This document shows positions 47,101 to 58,100 of a stretch of 64,000 nt of DNA, piece after piece. Both the position numbers and the translations under genes were made by a program. How positions within the stretch are numbered: the first letter of the stretch is position 1; each line of letters opens with the position of its first letter. The notes under the pieces are model-generated. The model was not told where the DNA came from and searched no databases. It worked only from the letters and a program-made list of their open reading frames with translations. Origin of the DNA: Narthecium ossifragum (taxonomy: Eukaryota > Streptophyta > Magnoliopsida > Dioscoreales > Nartheciaceae); contig OY986968.1 in the NCBI GenBank assembly GCA_963920575.1, forward strand, positions 1,565,001 through 1,629,000, given 5' to 3'.

Positions 47101-48707
47101 TTTGAGGTTCTGGGCTGAATGATGAAGCTTGTTTGTTCGTATTTGAGGGTAGAGCAAGAGTAGCAATTATTATTTTCGGTTACTCAGATTGATATGTAAT
47201 CTATTTTGTATCATGCTATGGTCCATGTTTAGATTGTAAACAGATCAAACAAAGTGTGTGTATAAATTCAGAACAAATTTCATAGCTTTTGATAGCACCT
47301 TTAAGATCTTGATTTCAATGTATTTCATACAGTCATGTTGGTCGTCCCAGAATGTGAAGTTAGAAATCATATGAATGTTGTTGTTGTTTAGATCTTTGTT
47401 GAGTATTTTTTATTGCCATGAAAGTACAAGTTGCAAGCCACACCTTGGCCAAAAAGACCTGGCCCACTGCCTTCTTTTACAATACAAGTTGCAAGCCACA
47501 CCTTGGCCAAGAAGACCTGTCCAACTGCCTTCTTTTACAACACAACTTGCAAGCCACACCTTGGCCAAAAAGACCTGTCCAACTGCCTTCTTTTACAATA
47601 CAACTTGCAAGCCACACCTTGGCTGCAGTCATGAATGATGAATGCCCTTGATGCCCTCGTTTTGACTTTAGTCCATGGTGTTGCATTTGATAGTTTTTTA
47701 TTATTTGAATCTTACATATGGAGTTTATTTTCAGAATTCTGTGAGTAAAAACTAAGAGTCATGTCATATGATGCTACAAGCAGGAGATATTTAGGGGCAC
47801 CTTGTCTGTGGGTGGAGGCGAACTCATCTGCACTCAATTTCCTGAGTTCGAATGCTGAGATTGCTCTCGGGCTCCTTCTGATTGTGTCATTGTTCTCGTG
47901 AGGGGACTTGATTTTTTCTTTTAATTGATCTTTTCAAGTTGGGCACCACTTAAGCTCTACTTTTTATTCATGCAGGTGGCAGCACAACGTTTTACAAACA
48001 TTCATGTATTGGCAGGTCTGTTCCATGTTTACTCAATTGATGTTGATATTCTACATTTGACTGCGCAAAATTTTTACTGATTTCCTTAGATGTCCAATGT
48101 GGATTAAAGTTGTAAAGATGGAAAGCACATGATATACTTGGTTCAATACTGGTTATGAACCTAATTAATTGTTGTGTTCTTAATATTTTTCCGAGTAAAA
48201 TGCTTTGTTATTAACTTAGGCTTTAATCAGTTAGAAAAATTTGATTGCCATACCTGAAGGATGGAGAGTCAAGCTTATGTTATGACTTCGTTTTATAATT
48301 GCTTTAAATATGGACCTTAGCAATTTTTTTCACTAGAGTGACAACTCACATTTTGCCCCAAGTTACTAGCAGAGTAAGCCTTATGGCATGAATCGGCTTT
48401 GGCCTACTAATGGTTGTTGAGAAGGAATTACCTCTGGATTACTCCTTTCCCCGTTGTTCTGAAGCCTGCTAATCCTTGACTCAGTATTTTCTTCTGTAGT
48501 TTTAGATGCAAGGACCGTATATTTGTAAGTTCCTTCTTTTCTTGTTTCTGGCAGCTGCTGAAGCTCATGTACCATGCTCCAGCTACTGCTGGCTATCATA
48601 GACAAGTATGGGCCACTATTGGTCGGAGTATTCGCCCCTACATCTATCGCTATGCCCCTTTCTTGAGCACCCCAATTTCAGCTGTTCAGAGGTGGTGGTT
48701 CAGGTAG
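44169..48707 (+). CDS. TMEM33/Pom33-like multi-span membrane protein (9 exons)
   Basis: Exons 44169-44363, 45203-45314, 45421-45512, 45914-46039, 46172-46292, 46390-46474, 47784-47897, 47976-48015 and 48555-48707 join in frame to 345 residues. The N-terminal cytosolic part has an eight-Ala run (residues 16-23) and the plant signature WAEFWHNNVLIPPHMASRP, followed by a Ser-rich linker. Membrane segments follow: VLALAIIGVFPLVP, then SLWGTAASCLYSLYTLYG, FIYCLMFATSP, IVFIPVICRALEHV and EIALGLLLIVSLFSW. The C-terminus has LLKLMYHAPATAGYH and ends AVQRWWFR. In other eukaryotes this family works at the ER and nuclear envelope (membrane shaping, pore assembly); the plant role is inferred. Exon 7 (38 codons, starting RYLGAPCLWVE) is short and easy to miss; phase 2 on both sides confirms it. 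The reading frame runs into an in-frame TAG three bases after a GT donor-like site, so the gene ends in exon 9. Confidence 0.88.
44364..45202 (+). other. Intron 1 of the TMEM33-like gene
   Basis: This is an 839-bp intron opening with a CT tract (about 44373-44395). No other structure is visible. Confidence 0.6.
47425..47624 (+). repeat. 58-bp tandem repeat, about 3.5 copies, in an intron
   Basis: Units start at about 47425, 47483, 47541 and 47599. Each begins ACAAGTTGCAAGCCACACC or the same with C for G at the fifth base, continues with TTGGCCAAAAAGACCTG and ends CTGCCTTCTTTTACAA. Copies differ at only a few bases. The unit length is not a multiple of three, so all three forward frames stay open by repetition rather than by coding. 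It lies in intron 6 of the TMEM33-like gene. Confidence 0.9.
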
Positions 48708-48991
48708 AGGAATGTAAAAATATTCAGATAGAAGGAGAAAATACTTATGAGCTACACTTTTTTCTTACTTTTGATAGACTTTTCTAAAGCAGAAGGACCC
48801 GTTTCTGACAGATAATGCAGTTCTTTAAGATAAAGAACAATATGATTGCCACGAAAGCTTGGCTTTCTCTATCCATGTTCTCCACTTTGTCATAAAGGTG
48901 GTACTTTAATTGTTTCGCTTGTTAATTCTCTGGGACATTCCATATAACTGTCAACCCACCATCTACTCGCTTCTATCCTCTTTGACTGTCA

Positions 48992-49309
48992 ATGGCGACG
49001 ACAACACCACTACCAGCTTATCAGGAGCCTGTATCAGAAGGGGCACAGCATGGTTTGGGATCCATTGGGCCATTCTTTGCTGCAATGTCTGTTATAATCG
49101 TTCTTGCAGCAGTGTCATGTGTGATAGGTCGGATGTGTGCCGGTCAGGTGGCAGGTTCAGATATAAGGTATGACTGCATAGGATGGGCTCAAAGGAGATG
49201 TCGTCGTCCATTGGGCCCTGATGTGGTCAGGGAACCAAAGGCCGCTGTTTCTGCTGAACGAGAATCGAAGCTAGAAGGAAGCAACCAATTGGCATTGCCC
49301 TTGCCATAG
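48992..49309 (+). CDS. Small single-span membrane protein, function unknown
   Basis: A single exon encodes 105 residues. MATTTPLPAYQEPVSEG leads to one hydrophobic helix (about residues 26-46, FFAAMSVIIVLAAVSCVIG). The basic, Cys-containing RMCAG and a hydrophilic tail (CIGWAQRRCRRP) follow. This layout matches a group of short uncharacterised plant proteins that start MAT-PLPAYQ. It starts only 284 bases after the stop of the TMEM33-like gene on the same strand, so its promoter must be very short or lie within the upstream gene. It is a credible gene, without a known role. Confidence 0.65.
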   Translation: MATTTPLPAYQEPVSEGAQHGLGSIGPFFAAMSVIIVLAAVSCVIGRMCAGQVAGSDIRYDCIGWAQRRCRRPLGPDVVREPKAAVSAERESKLEGSNQLALPLP

Positions 49310-49762
49310 CCTTGAGGTTGGTTGCAATAGCAGTAATTTGTTTGGTGTTGGGGAACATTTTCTTGTTCTTTCTGTCTGTAGCTCAACTCCCGTATACGTT
49401 TTGGGAGGTTTGTATAATGAGTGATTCTGAGTTTTTTTTTTACTTTTTTTTCCTGAGCTTTCAGTTGTAAGATGTTCAGGTTGCACAAAGGGTACACTCC
49501 GTTTTCTTCATTGAATAATTTGCTATTGATCGTCCGGCGCATAGGAAAACAGGTGCTAAGAACAAACACCGGAATTTTATCTGTTAGTGGCCTCCACGAA
49601 TTTATTTGGTGGTTGAGGGATGATAGTCTCCAGCTCATACAATGATACAATGCAATGTGAGAACTATGATCATCCTTTTTGGTGGAGTTCATTTCTCAGG
49701 TTGGTGATCTGAAACTACCTTTTCTGTTGTGGTGTAAGCATATGTTTTTGGTGACAAGGAAA

Positions 49763-49962
49763 CAAAAATGGTTGTAATCTTCTGCTTAAAGTGGTTGGCT
49801 TAGGGCAGTCTATGATCTCTATGTGGTGTATGAACTTAAGTGTTTCTAGTGATTCTTGAAATAAAAATGGTTGTAATCTTCTGCTTAAAATGGTTGGCTT
49901 AAGCAGTCTATAATCTCTATGTGGTGTATGAACTTAAGTGTTTCTAGTGATTCTTCAAAATC
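49763..49962 (+). repeat. Tandem duplication, about 98-bp unit
   Basis: Two copies (about 49766-49861 and 49864-49960) both read AAAATGGTTGTAATCTTCTG and later TATGAACTTAAGTGTTTCTA ending in GTGATTCTT. They differ by a few substitutions and a short indel. Confidence 0.85.
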
Positions 49963-50744
49963 TTTCTTCATATGCTTGATTTGGAACTCGGCTTCAAATT
50001 TCCCGTCTGTAGGTGTTAATTTTTCTGTGTCTTCAGTTTGAAATCTTATCCTTGGCTTAATTTTAGTTTTTAGTTTGTATGCATTGTTCTACTAGCATAT
50101 GAATGTTTGTGCTTTTGGATCCAAAAGCTTTTAATAGCTCAGTAACATGCGGTAGCAGAGGTGGTGGATGCTTAGTTGTCATCATTCATGCTTCATTATG
50201 CTTGTTTCTATAGAGGGGAGTTCCTGCTTCAGCAAAGCTCAGGATTTAATGATCAAATGTGTCAGTGTGGTTGACAGGTTGTTGAAAGTTTTTATTAGTG
50301 TTCCTTAAAGTTAGTTGATAGCCTTCAGCAGGAGTGGGCCATGGGCCAGATCATACATACACTATTTTGTTAGTTGAGTTTGTTTCATAAAGCCCACTCC
50401 ACATGGATGCTTAAGTCATTATTCATAGTTGGTGCAATAATATGAGTTTAAAACATGATTGTTTACAACTATCTAAACTTAAGATCACATCTACATCAAT
50501 CATATCCATCCATTGTCCCGGACAGGTTTCATTTTTTTTTCTTCCAAATTAAATCTAAATTTTAATTTTAGTTCTGGAATAGGGTGGACAGTACCATATT
50601 AAATTTTAATTTTAATATAAAGTCCTCAGAGGATTCAAAGTTGTAGTTTCATCAAAAAAATTAAGTATAAACGAAAGAACTTGTAAAAGGAGTTCCTCTA
50701 CAAGAAAGAAAACTAATACAAGTATATACTCTCTGTTTTCATCA

Positions 50745-50967
50745 ATGACTTTTAGCGGCGCTATTAGGGGCGTCCGTCTAAAATTTCGCCGCTGTTGTTT
50801 TAGCGACGACTGGTTGGCCGCCGCTAAAACCATCGGTACCGACGTTAAAAGTATAAATTAGCGGCCGAACCAATAGTTTTAACGGCGATGGAGAAGCCGC
50901 GCGCTATTGCTTTAGCGGCGAAAGTTTACCTTGGCGCCGTCTAATGTCGCCGCTAATAAAGGTCCTT
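50745..50967. mobile_element. Transposon-like GC-rich block with TTTAGCGGCG motifs
   Basis: TTTAGCGGCG and its complement CGCCGCTAAA recur in both orientations (near 50751, 50820, 50910 and 50950) in an otherwise AT-rich neighbourhood. Such motif clusters are typical of subterminal regions of plant CACTA- and Mutator-type elements. No terminal CACTA or target duplication was found, so this is probably a remnant. Confidence 0.45.
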
Positions 50968-51522
50968 TGTTTTGGCTTTTCCTGTTGATTTCGAGCGCTG
51001 ATTTATAACTCACTTCTCTCCAAACAAAAAAAAAAAAGATCACGCTTTAAACACAAACCAATAAATGACTTATTTTCTTGGGTGCATGTTGATGTAATTA
51101 CTTGTAAACAAAAAGCCAAGTGGGAAAAAAAAACTGGATTTAATATACAAAAAATTCTCTATATAATACACCTTGTGTTCGAAAACACAATTATTCTGAA
51201 GGGGAAAAAAAAAAAATCTTTACACCAAGAAACCAGTTTATGATCATCTACATAAGACTCAAAAGGCTTCTATATATGTATGTACTGGTTAAAAAATAAA
51301 TCACTATAATGTGGCCATAAAGTAGAGCCAAGAATCAAAAATTAAGCATATTTGTACACAGCAATGAGCTTTGTATTCTGTGTGATCCCTCTCTTTACCT
51401 CCGGGAAGATCTGAGTTCGCCGGAGCAGCTCATCGTCTCTCAATGATACGTAGCTAGCTAGCTCATCGTCTCTCTATGATACTGTGACTGTAACTGTACA
51501 ACGGGCAACGTCAGGAGGATTT

Positions 51523-54500
51523 TTACGGTGTGTGCGCTGCATGGTGGTGCACTCTACTTTTGATCTGACTAACCTTAGCATCCATCCGGGCTGACAGTCC
51601 GACGGTGGTTGGCCTGACCGACTGCTGCCTCATGACCTGGCAAAGCTCGGGGTCTTCGCCACGCCCATCAAACCGTATCCACTGAATCATGTTATGGTAC
51701 ATTGGGAAGAAGCGCATTTGGATGGCGGAGAAGGAGAAGTATGGAACGAGGGTGGCTAGAACGACGAAGAGTGTAACGATCCAGAAGGACGGCGTTGGAG
51801 CCAATGCCTCGATGAACACCTTGTAGGCAGTCGTGGAGAACGATGGCGTGATGGCACCGTAGACTACGAGGAATAAGTACCATATAGCAATGCCGCCCCA
51901 GATGAAGATGTGATGTATCAGAGTGAAGTAGCTGACGGCGAGGGCCATTTGGCAGTTCACGACCCAGACGACGCAGGTGTACATTGTGGCACCAAGGATC
52001 TCCCGGTCTACGGCCTCGCCGCCCTTGCGGAAGGCCTGGTGCTGCAGCGCAGTGCTGCAGAGGAAGAAGATGGTGACTGCGTTGATTATGCCCGTGAAGA
52101 TCCAGCCAAGGATCCGAGACCAGCTGAACAGAACGTTTTGCACGCCCTCTTGGTAGAGTAGAGGAAACTGCATGGCCACAAGAAATGATCGGAATCCAGT
52201 TTCAAGAAAGGATCAGAGTAGACACTCAATGTAATGAAAATTGGAAACTTCTCAAGGACCAAAAGCATATCTTTTTTCCTTGACAAGATTAAACTGGAGA
52301 CCAGGAGAATTCTTTTGTCTAAAGGTTCCATATTGTTTCAAAACTTATGATAGTCTAGTGAACTTCATCCCTAAGTTCAGATTTCTTTTGTCTAAAGGTT
52401 CCATATTGTTTCAAAACTTATGATAGTCTAGTGAACTTTCATCCCTAAGTTCAGATAATTGTGGAGAAATTTAATGCGTTTATTAAAGAACAAACCATTC
52501 ATTTAAAATTGCTTAGCAGGAAAATGAAGAATACAAGAAGAAGGTTTTTAGGAAAAAATTATAGCAAAAGCATTCATAATGAAACTGTGTGGTGAATGTA
52601 CCTTCAGGCAAAATCGTGCAGATACATCTTGGTCGAATACTCCTAGTGCAATCACAGGAAGCGATGTGAAAAGGACATTGTACGATGATAAGAACCAGTC
52701 ATTGTATTCCGGTTGCCCAGAGAAGGTTGTATATGCCTCATAGATGAAGAGTGTGACGCCGAAAGCGATGTTCTTGTAGAAGAAGTAGCAAATCTGCAGA
52801 GCAACACATTAAACACCTCAGAACTGGAGTTGCATGCAAAGAAAGTTTAATCTTTTGAAAACTAATTGAAAGTAGTATATACCATTGACGAGATCCTTCT
52901 GTAACACCAATGTCCATGCACAAGTAGTAAGCGCTCCAAGAAACGGAACTGAGCAATTGAGACATCACTAGCCATGACAGCCTGAAATCATCTCGAATCC
53001 GTCAGCATTTACGGATTGTATTTGATTTAGTGGTTTTCGATATAAGAGACATAGAGTGCAGAAATCGAGCAGTTGATTTCGACATACTGACCTGCATTCC
53101 TTCAACACCGCTGATCCCAATACCAATATCTGCTTCTTGAAGCATGCCTACATCATTAGCTCCATCACCAATGGCCAGGGTTACTTTACCATTGCCTTCT
53201 TTGACCAGTCTTGTAACCTGAAAGTATAAGCAATCTCTCCATCAGATTTGTTCCTATGTGGATTGACTGTAGAAAATTGAGCTACTGCAAGAAATGCTGC
53301 AAGCTTACAAGAGCCTTTTGTTTTGGTGAAGACCGGCAACATATGACAGATGCACAACAAACCGCCAACTGCAAGAAGAAGCCCTTTACATCGTCCTCTA
53401 ACGCGTATGCCAGTGATTTTCCATCGATGATCAAAGCAAAAGACTGTGTATTTGACGAATCTACAAGTTTCTTCCCCTCACTTATTTGACGAACAACACT
53501 TTCCTTTGATGCCTGAGGTATTAATGAAAACTCGATAAATACTTGCAGGAGTTCCAGGTTCAAAGTTTCATCACTATCTAAAAATTTGGTTGAAGAATAG
53601 AATGTCAAAAAAGTTGGCCATGATCTAGAAAACGTGTTAGCTGAAGATGAAGATACACAGACCTCCCCATTTGTCCGAGTAAGAAAATAAAAGACACATG
53701 TGATCCATATATAAGATTGTAGAATTAAAGATGGTTAGTTCACCTTAGCAACGGCACTTTTGCTTCCCTCTTTCTCCAATGCCTTAATATCTGGTGTCTC
53801 CAGAGTGATGATTATCTGCTTCATTCCTTGTCTTAGTAGACTACAGGAAAATCTGCAAAATTAACAAACAAATAAGCAAACATGTAAAAGCAACCACAAA
53901 AACTGAAAATCGCATACGATGGTGGCTACTTAAAAGGTTTCTATGAGGAAGGCATACCCAATATTGATGGCGGTCTCCATCTTATCACCAGTTAGCACCC
54001 AGATTTTGATTCCAGCTTGTGCAAGCTTGTCTATACATTCAGGGACCTATAGAAGATGAAAAAGAGTAATTAGGTCAAATGCATTCGTATGTGTGCTGTT
54101 TGAGAAAATGCTCCATCAGATCTTCTACCCACCCCCTTTTGCAGCTTGTCTTCGACGGCTGTTGACCCAAGAAGAATAAGATCTTTCTCTATCTTCTCAG
54201 TAGCTTCATCAATTTTTTCATCCCTGTCAGCACTAACTGAATTCTTGGCATCTGTGAATTCCTTGTTGAATTTGGCATATTCTTCCTCATCGAGTTTGCG
54301 ATATGCAAGAACCAGGGTCCTCAGACCCTCATCAGCGTACTCGTTCATGTGCTTCTTAGTCTCTTCCTCAAATTCCCCCCTATCCTTTGCAAGCCTTTCG
54401 AACATAACACTGTTCATGTATACATCAATAAGCATTAGAAGGTAGAAGTTTAGAATGCAAATCATGCAAGGACCAAATCAAAATTGATGAAGTCTTTCTT

Positions 54501-57144
54501 GGATATGATCTAAAAGACTTGTCTAGCAAAATCAAGTAAATAAAGCCTATGGCAGCTTACTAACCTGTCAGCACCCTTGCTAAGTAGTAGCAATTTCTCC
54601 TCTGGATCCCTGACAATTACAGACATTCGTTTGCGGGTGCTACTAAATTCCAAGATGTTCAAGAGCTTATATGATCTGCAAGAAGGCTTCAGAGATTAGA
54701 ATAAGGGAAGAATGAGATGGTATAAAGCCATTTACTGATAGATATAGTAAAAAAATTTCTACCTTTCAACTGTCCAGCCAGACTTTAGATCCAGTTCTCT
54801 CACGGAGATACTTGTTTGTGTCCTCTGGAAAAACTCAAATCCTATTTCTCTCGCAGCTATCACAAAGGCAGCCTCATCTGGTGACTCGGCTTCATACGTT
54901 ATCTTCCCCGATTCTTCATCCACGTCAGGGATGGCAGTATGACAGATGGCCAGCAACCGGAAGAACATCTGAATTACATCAGAGCGAGGCTGATTAAGCC
55001 AATTACGATTCATAATACGACCATCCTTAAAATTGAACCCTTTAACTGCAGGTTCATTTCCCCTAGGTTCCTCTTCAAGCTCTTCATCATCTAGCTCTTG
55101 AACCAATGATGCACCTCTTCTTCTAGACATAGCTCTCTCAACCTCTGTGAGTCCACGGCCATAAGCTGTCCCAGCAACAGAGCATTTGATGAACTCCATT
55201 GAGTTGGAGGTCAGTGTTCCTGTTTTATCAGAGAGTATAGTGTCAACTTGACCAAGCTCCTCGTTCAAGTTTGACGTACGGGCATGAGCAGGCTTATCCG
55301 ATTCCTCATGATACATCTTAATATCTTGATTGATAAATATGGTCTGAAGGATTTTGACTATCTCGATGGAAACATACAAGGAGATGGGAATGAAGTAGCT
55401 ATACAGCATCATTGCGGTCAGAAAGTGCAAGAAAGCTGCAGCAGGTGCTTGTTTGGGATTATAGTAAATAGGAGTGTCATCGGGCCTGAGATACCACCTT
55501 TTCAACTTGCCTTTTTTAAGGTCCTCCTTGGTTATTATGCCGAAGACAATTGAACCAACAGTTGCAATAAACATCAAAGAACCTAACAAGAGGTAGATAA
55601 GCTTATCCATTTTCCTTTCGATTTTGCTTCTCTTGGATGGCGGACTTGTAGCATTTTGCATGACCTTTGTATCATGACCAGTGAAGACCACAGCCCCATA
55701 AATAAAATCAGTATTGCGCAGTTTCGAATCCCTTAAAAGAAGTTGCTGAGGTGAGAGAGGATACTGTTCATCATTGTATTCCATGGTTCCAACAAAAGAA
55801 TAGAGGTTTGCATTTGGGTCTTCACATCTGATGACTGCTCTGAAATCTGCGAAGCTAGAGTCATCTTGTAAACCAGCAGTCACCTCTAATGCTTGTTTCA
55901 ACTTCAAATTCGTCTCTCCATCAAGATTCATGGTCTCAACATAGCATATAGCATCCTCATAACTGGAGGAGAGCAAGATGAGGTCAGCTGGAAAAAATTC
56001 ATCCTTCTCGACCTTCACTATATCTCCAACTCTTAGATTCTTCCATTCTGTGGAATCAAAAGTGCGACCTCCACGATGCACATGGACCTTTCGGTTGTTC
56101 ACTTCTTTATCCTGAAGAAGAAGATTGTATTGAACTAAGAATACGGGGCCACTTGAGGATATAAAGGCATAATCTCGAATACATGTTAAGAGATTGAATT
56201 GGAATATGCATTTGCTAAAAGTTTGATTGAATTCTAAGTGTGCAGTTTCATGCAGACCTGCAACTGGTGGATTCCTGATCTCTTTCCCAATTACAATCAT
56301 AAGACAGGATATTATCCCCTGTTGTCTCTACTTAAACAATCGAACCTTGTAAAGCAGAAATATCATCGAATAGAGGATGCATCTTGGGTTGTTCAAACAG
56401 GTTATTTGATAACATAAACCACCCCGTTACGGATTCATAGGCAAGATCATGTGCTAAAAAGGTCAACTCTGAGTTCCTTAAAGATGAATGAAAACAAAAT
56501 TCCTCAAACCTCCCCAATCTGAATGAGAAATAAAAGGTCAACTCTAATTGACAAACCTCCGCCTCTTCAGAATCCAAAAATATTTCCAATAGAAGATTTT
56601 TCCATTCATAAGCTACGTTTAGTAAAACTAAACTACTAAAAATTACTGATAACTATGATCAAATCATAACAGAGAAACTCGGCTCAATAAAGAAACTAGA
56701 AGTTTAGATCTTTCTTTTTTATCAGCACAGAGAGGCAATGAGAAGTACCTGCTGGCTCCGCCTCCAATCTTCGATGGCCTCCTTCGCCATGGTCGCTCCA
56801 ATCACGATAATTAGTGGAATAATCGCACTCACAGCAGTGTAAGGCGCCAACGGAGTGAAGGCCAGGCAACCGGTGACCAAGAAGTAGAAATTGGCAACCC
56901 TTCTGAACTGCTCAAACAAAGATTTGGGAACGAAGGTGACGACGTTATACTTGGTGGTGGTGATCTTATTGGGTGGATAGTTGAGGTTGGCTGACTCCAA
57001 ACTCTCCGGCTCATTGACGTAGGCTACTCGGGAGAAGCCCGGGCCTCCGATCTGCGAGTGGTCACGCTCAAACTTAGGCTTCCCACGATTAGCAAAGCTG
57101 TAGAATTTGCTCAAGAGGATCTTTCTCTTCCTCCCTTTAGCCAT
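51523..57144 (-). CDS. ALA: P4-type ATPase phospholipid flippase, ALA8-12 type (11 exons)
   Basis: Minus-strand exons 57144-56749, 56111-54763, 54675-54565, 54409-54133, 54046-53958, 53852-53744, 53512-53309, 53217-53092, 52981-52883, 52793-52602 and 52167-51523 join to 1198 residues, the size of plant ALA9-like proteins. The actuator motif is DGET (196-199). PISL (374-377) lies in helix 4, where P4-ATPases replace the ion-pump PEGL. The phosphorylated Asp is D427 in SDKTGTLT. The nucleotide-binding KGADS, the [10 protein letters not shown] and the hinge GDGANDVGM (862-870) are all intact. Ten membrane segments are expected, with the last six in the C-terminal three exons. It should flip aminophospholipids or lysolipids towards the cytosolic leaflet together with an ALIS/CDC50 beta subunit, which is not in this window. 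The [17 protein letters not shown] start agrees with the family. Subtype by eye only. Confidence 0.95.
52312..52455 (-). repeat. Tandem duplication, about 70 bp, in ALA intron 10
   Basis: Two almost identical copies (about 52312-52382 and 52384-52456) read TTTTGTCTAAAGGTTCCATA, later TATGATAGTCTAGTGAACTT and end CCCTAAGTTCAGAT. A single inserted T distinguishes them. The event is recent. Confidence 0.9.
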
Positions 57145-58100
57145 CTCTTCTCAACCCGCCAATGGATTTGGCAACAGTACTAATATTCTCCGAACAACAC
57201 ACTCAAAGAATCAAGGAGATAGCAAGCAATAGGCCCCCAAGTTATACCCTTAGAAATCCTCAACCAACCCTACGGGATATGAGTTTCTTAGTAAGAACCC
57301 AGGAACAAGTAACCTGCTACTGGAACCCAAACTCGATTCCCCACCAAAATCTTTCTAGAAATCCAAACTTTATCACTTAAAACGAGCTGCAACGAGCTTT
57401 GAAAGAGCTCCCTCCCTCCCTCCCTCCCTCCTAAAAATTATTCAAAAGCTACACCTTTTCCCCATAAAACAGAGGGAAAAAACCAGAAAAAAGGGGAAAA
57501 TCCAAGCTTTCGAGCACAACGATTTGAGAACCACACAACCAGCTAAGAACCCTTGGATTTTGAGAGGTACCAAAGAACCAGGAAGCACTCCTTCGTCCTA
57601 GCAAGATGAAAGCAGCACAACTTATACCTCCCCTGTCCCAACCTCCCACCCCCTATAGAGCCCACGGAAACAGCGCAGAGGCCAGCCTCCTCTTTGAACC
57701 ATTCTCCATTGGTCGCCGGCCGCCTTTGAATCCTCCAATCCTTTGACTCCAGAACCCCCAAGACTAAAAAATCATAGAAAACAAGGCCCCCGAGACCAAA
57801 TAAAAAACGGGAAACGAATCGCTGCGTCGTGGAAATCGTGCCGAGATCCAAATCCAAGAGGTACCATCTTCGCGAAGGTCAATGCCATCGCCGTGTGACC
57901 GGTTGGAGCGCGGGAATCTGGCGGGAAACGGGTTGAAATCGTTGGGTTTTTATTCCTGCCAAAGCTCCCTCTTTTACTTTTCCTATCCTATCTCTACCCT
58001 TCCTTCAATCAATCTCCTCTCCATTCTATTCCTTATGGATGGAATTTTGCAAATACCACCCTCCCTCCCTCCCTCCCTCTGTTAACCCGGAAGCTTCTAA
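57145..58100 (-). promoter_or_regulatory. ALA leader and promoter, with CCCT microsatellites
   Basis: The region upstream of the ALA start carries (CCCT)n tracts at 57410-57432 and 58059-58080, which read as GGGA repeats on the gene strand. A leader intron is likely in this class of gene, but I cannot place it. Confidence 0.4.

Larger units (their letters stand above)
49310..51522. other. Intergenic between convergent genes
   Basis: The region holds 3' flanks of the small membrane protein gene (+) and of the ALA gene (-). No gene is seen. Contained repeats are listed separately. Confidence 0.6.

Noticed and set aside
47375..47686. Several overlapping open frames over the 58-bp repeats
   Set aside because: All come from the tandem repeat being free of stops; the repeat period is incompatible with coding and the region is intronic.
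47784..47897. A GTTCGAAT motif that at first looked like a SINE B box
   Set aside because: Translation in phase 2 gives a conserved TMEM33-family segment (RYLGAPCLWVE to IVSLFS) with AG and GT borders that fits exactly between its neighbours, so it is exon 7 and not a SINE.
48898..48935. A possible further exon of the TMEM33-like gene reading RWYFNCFAC
   Set aside because: The frame already ends at TAG (48705-48707) right after the conserved QRWWFR terminus, so no further exon is needed.
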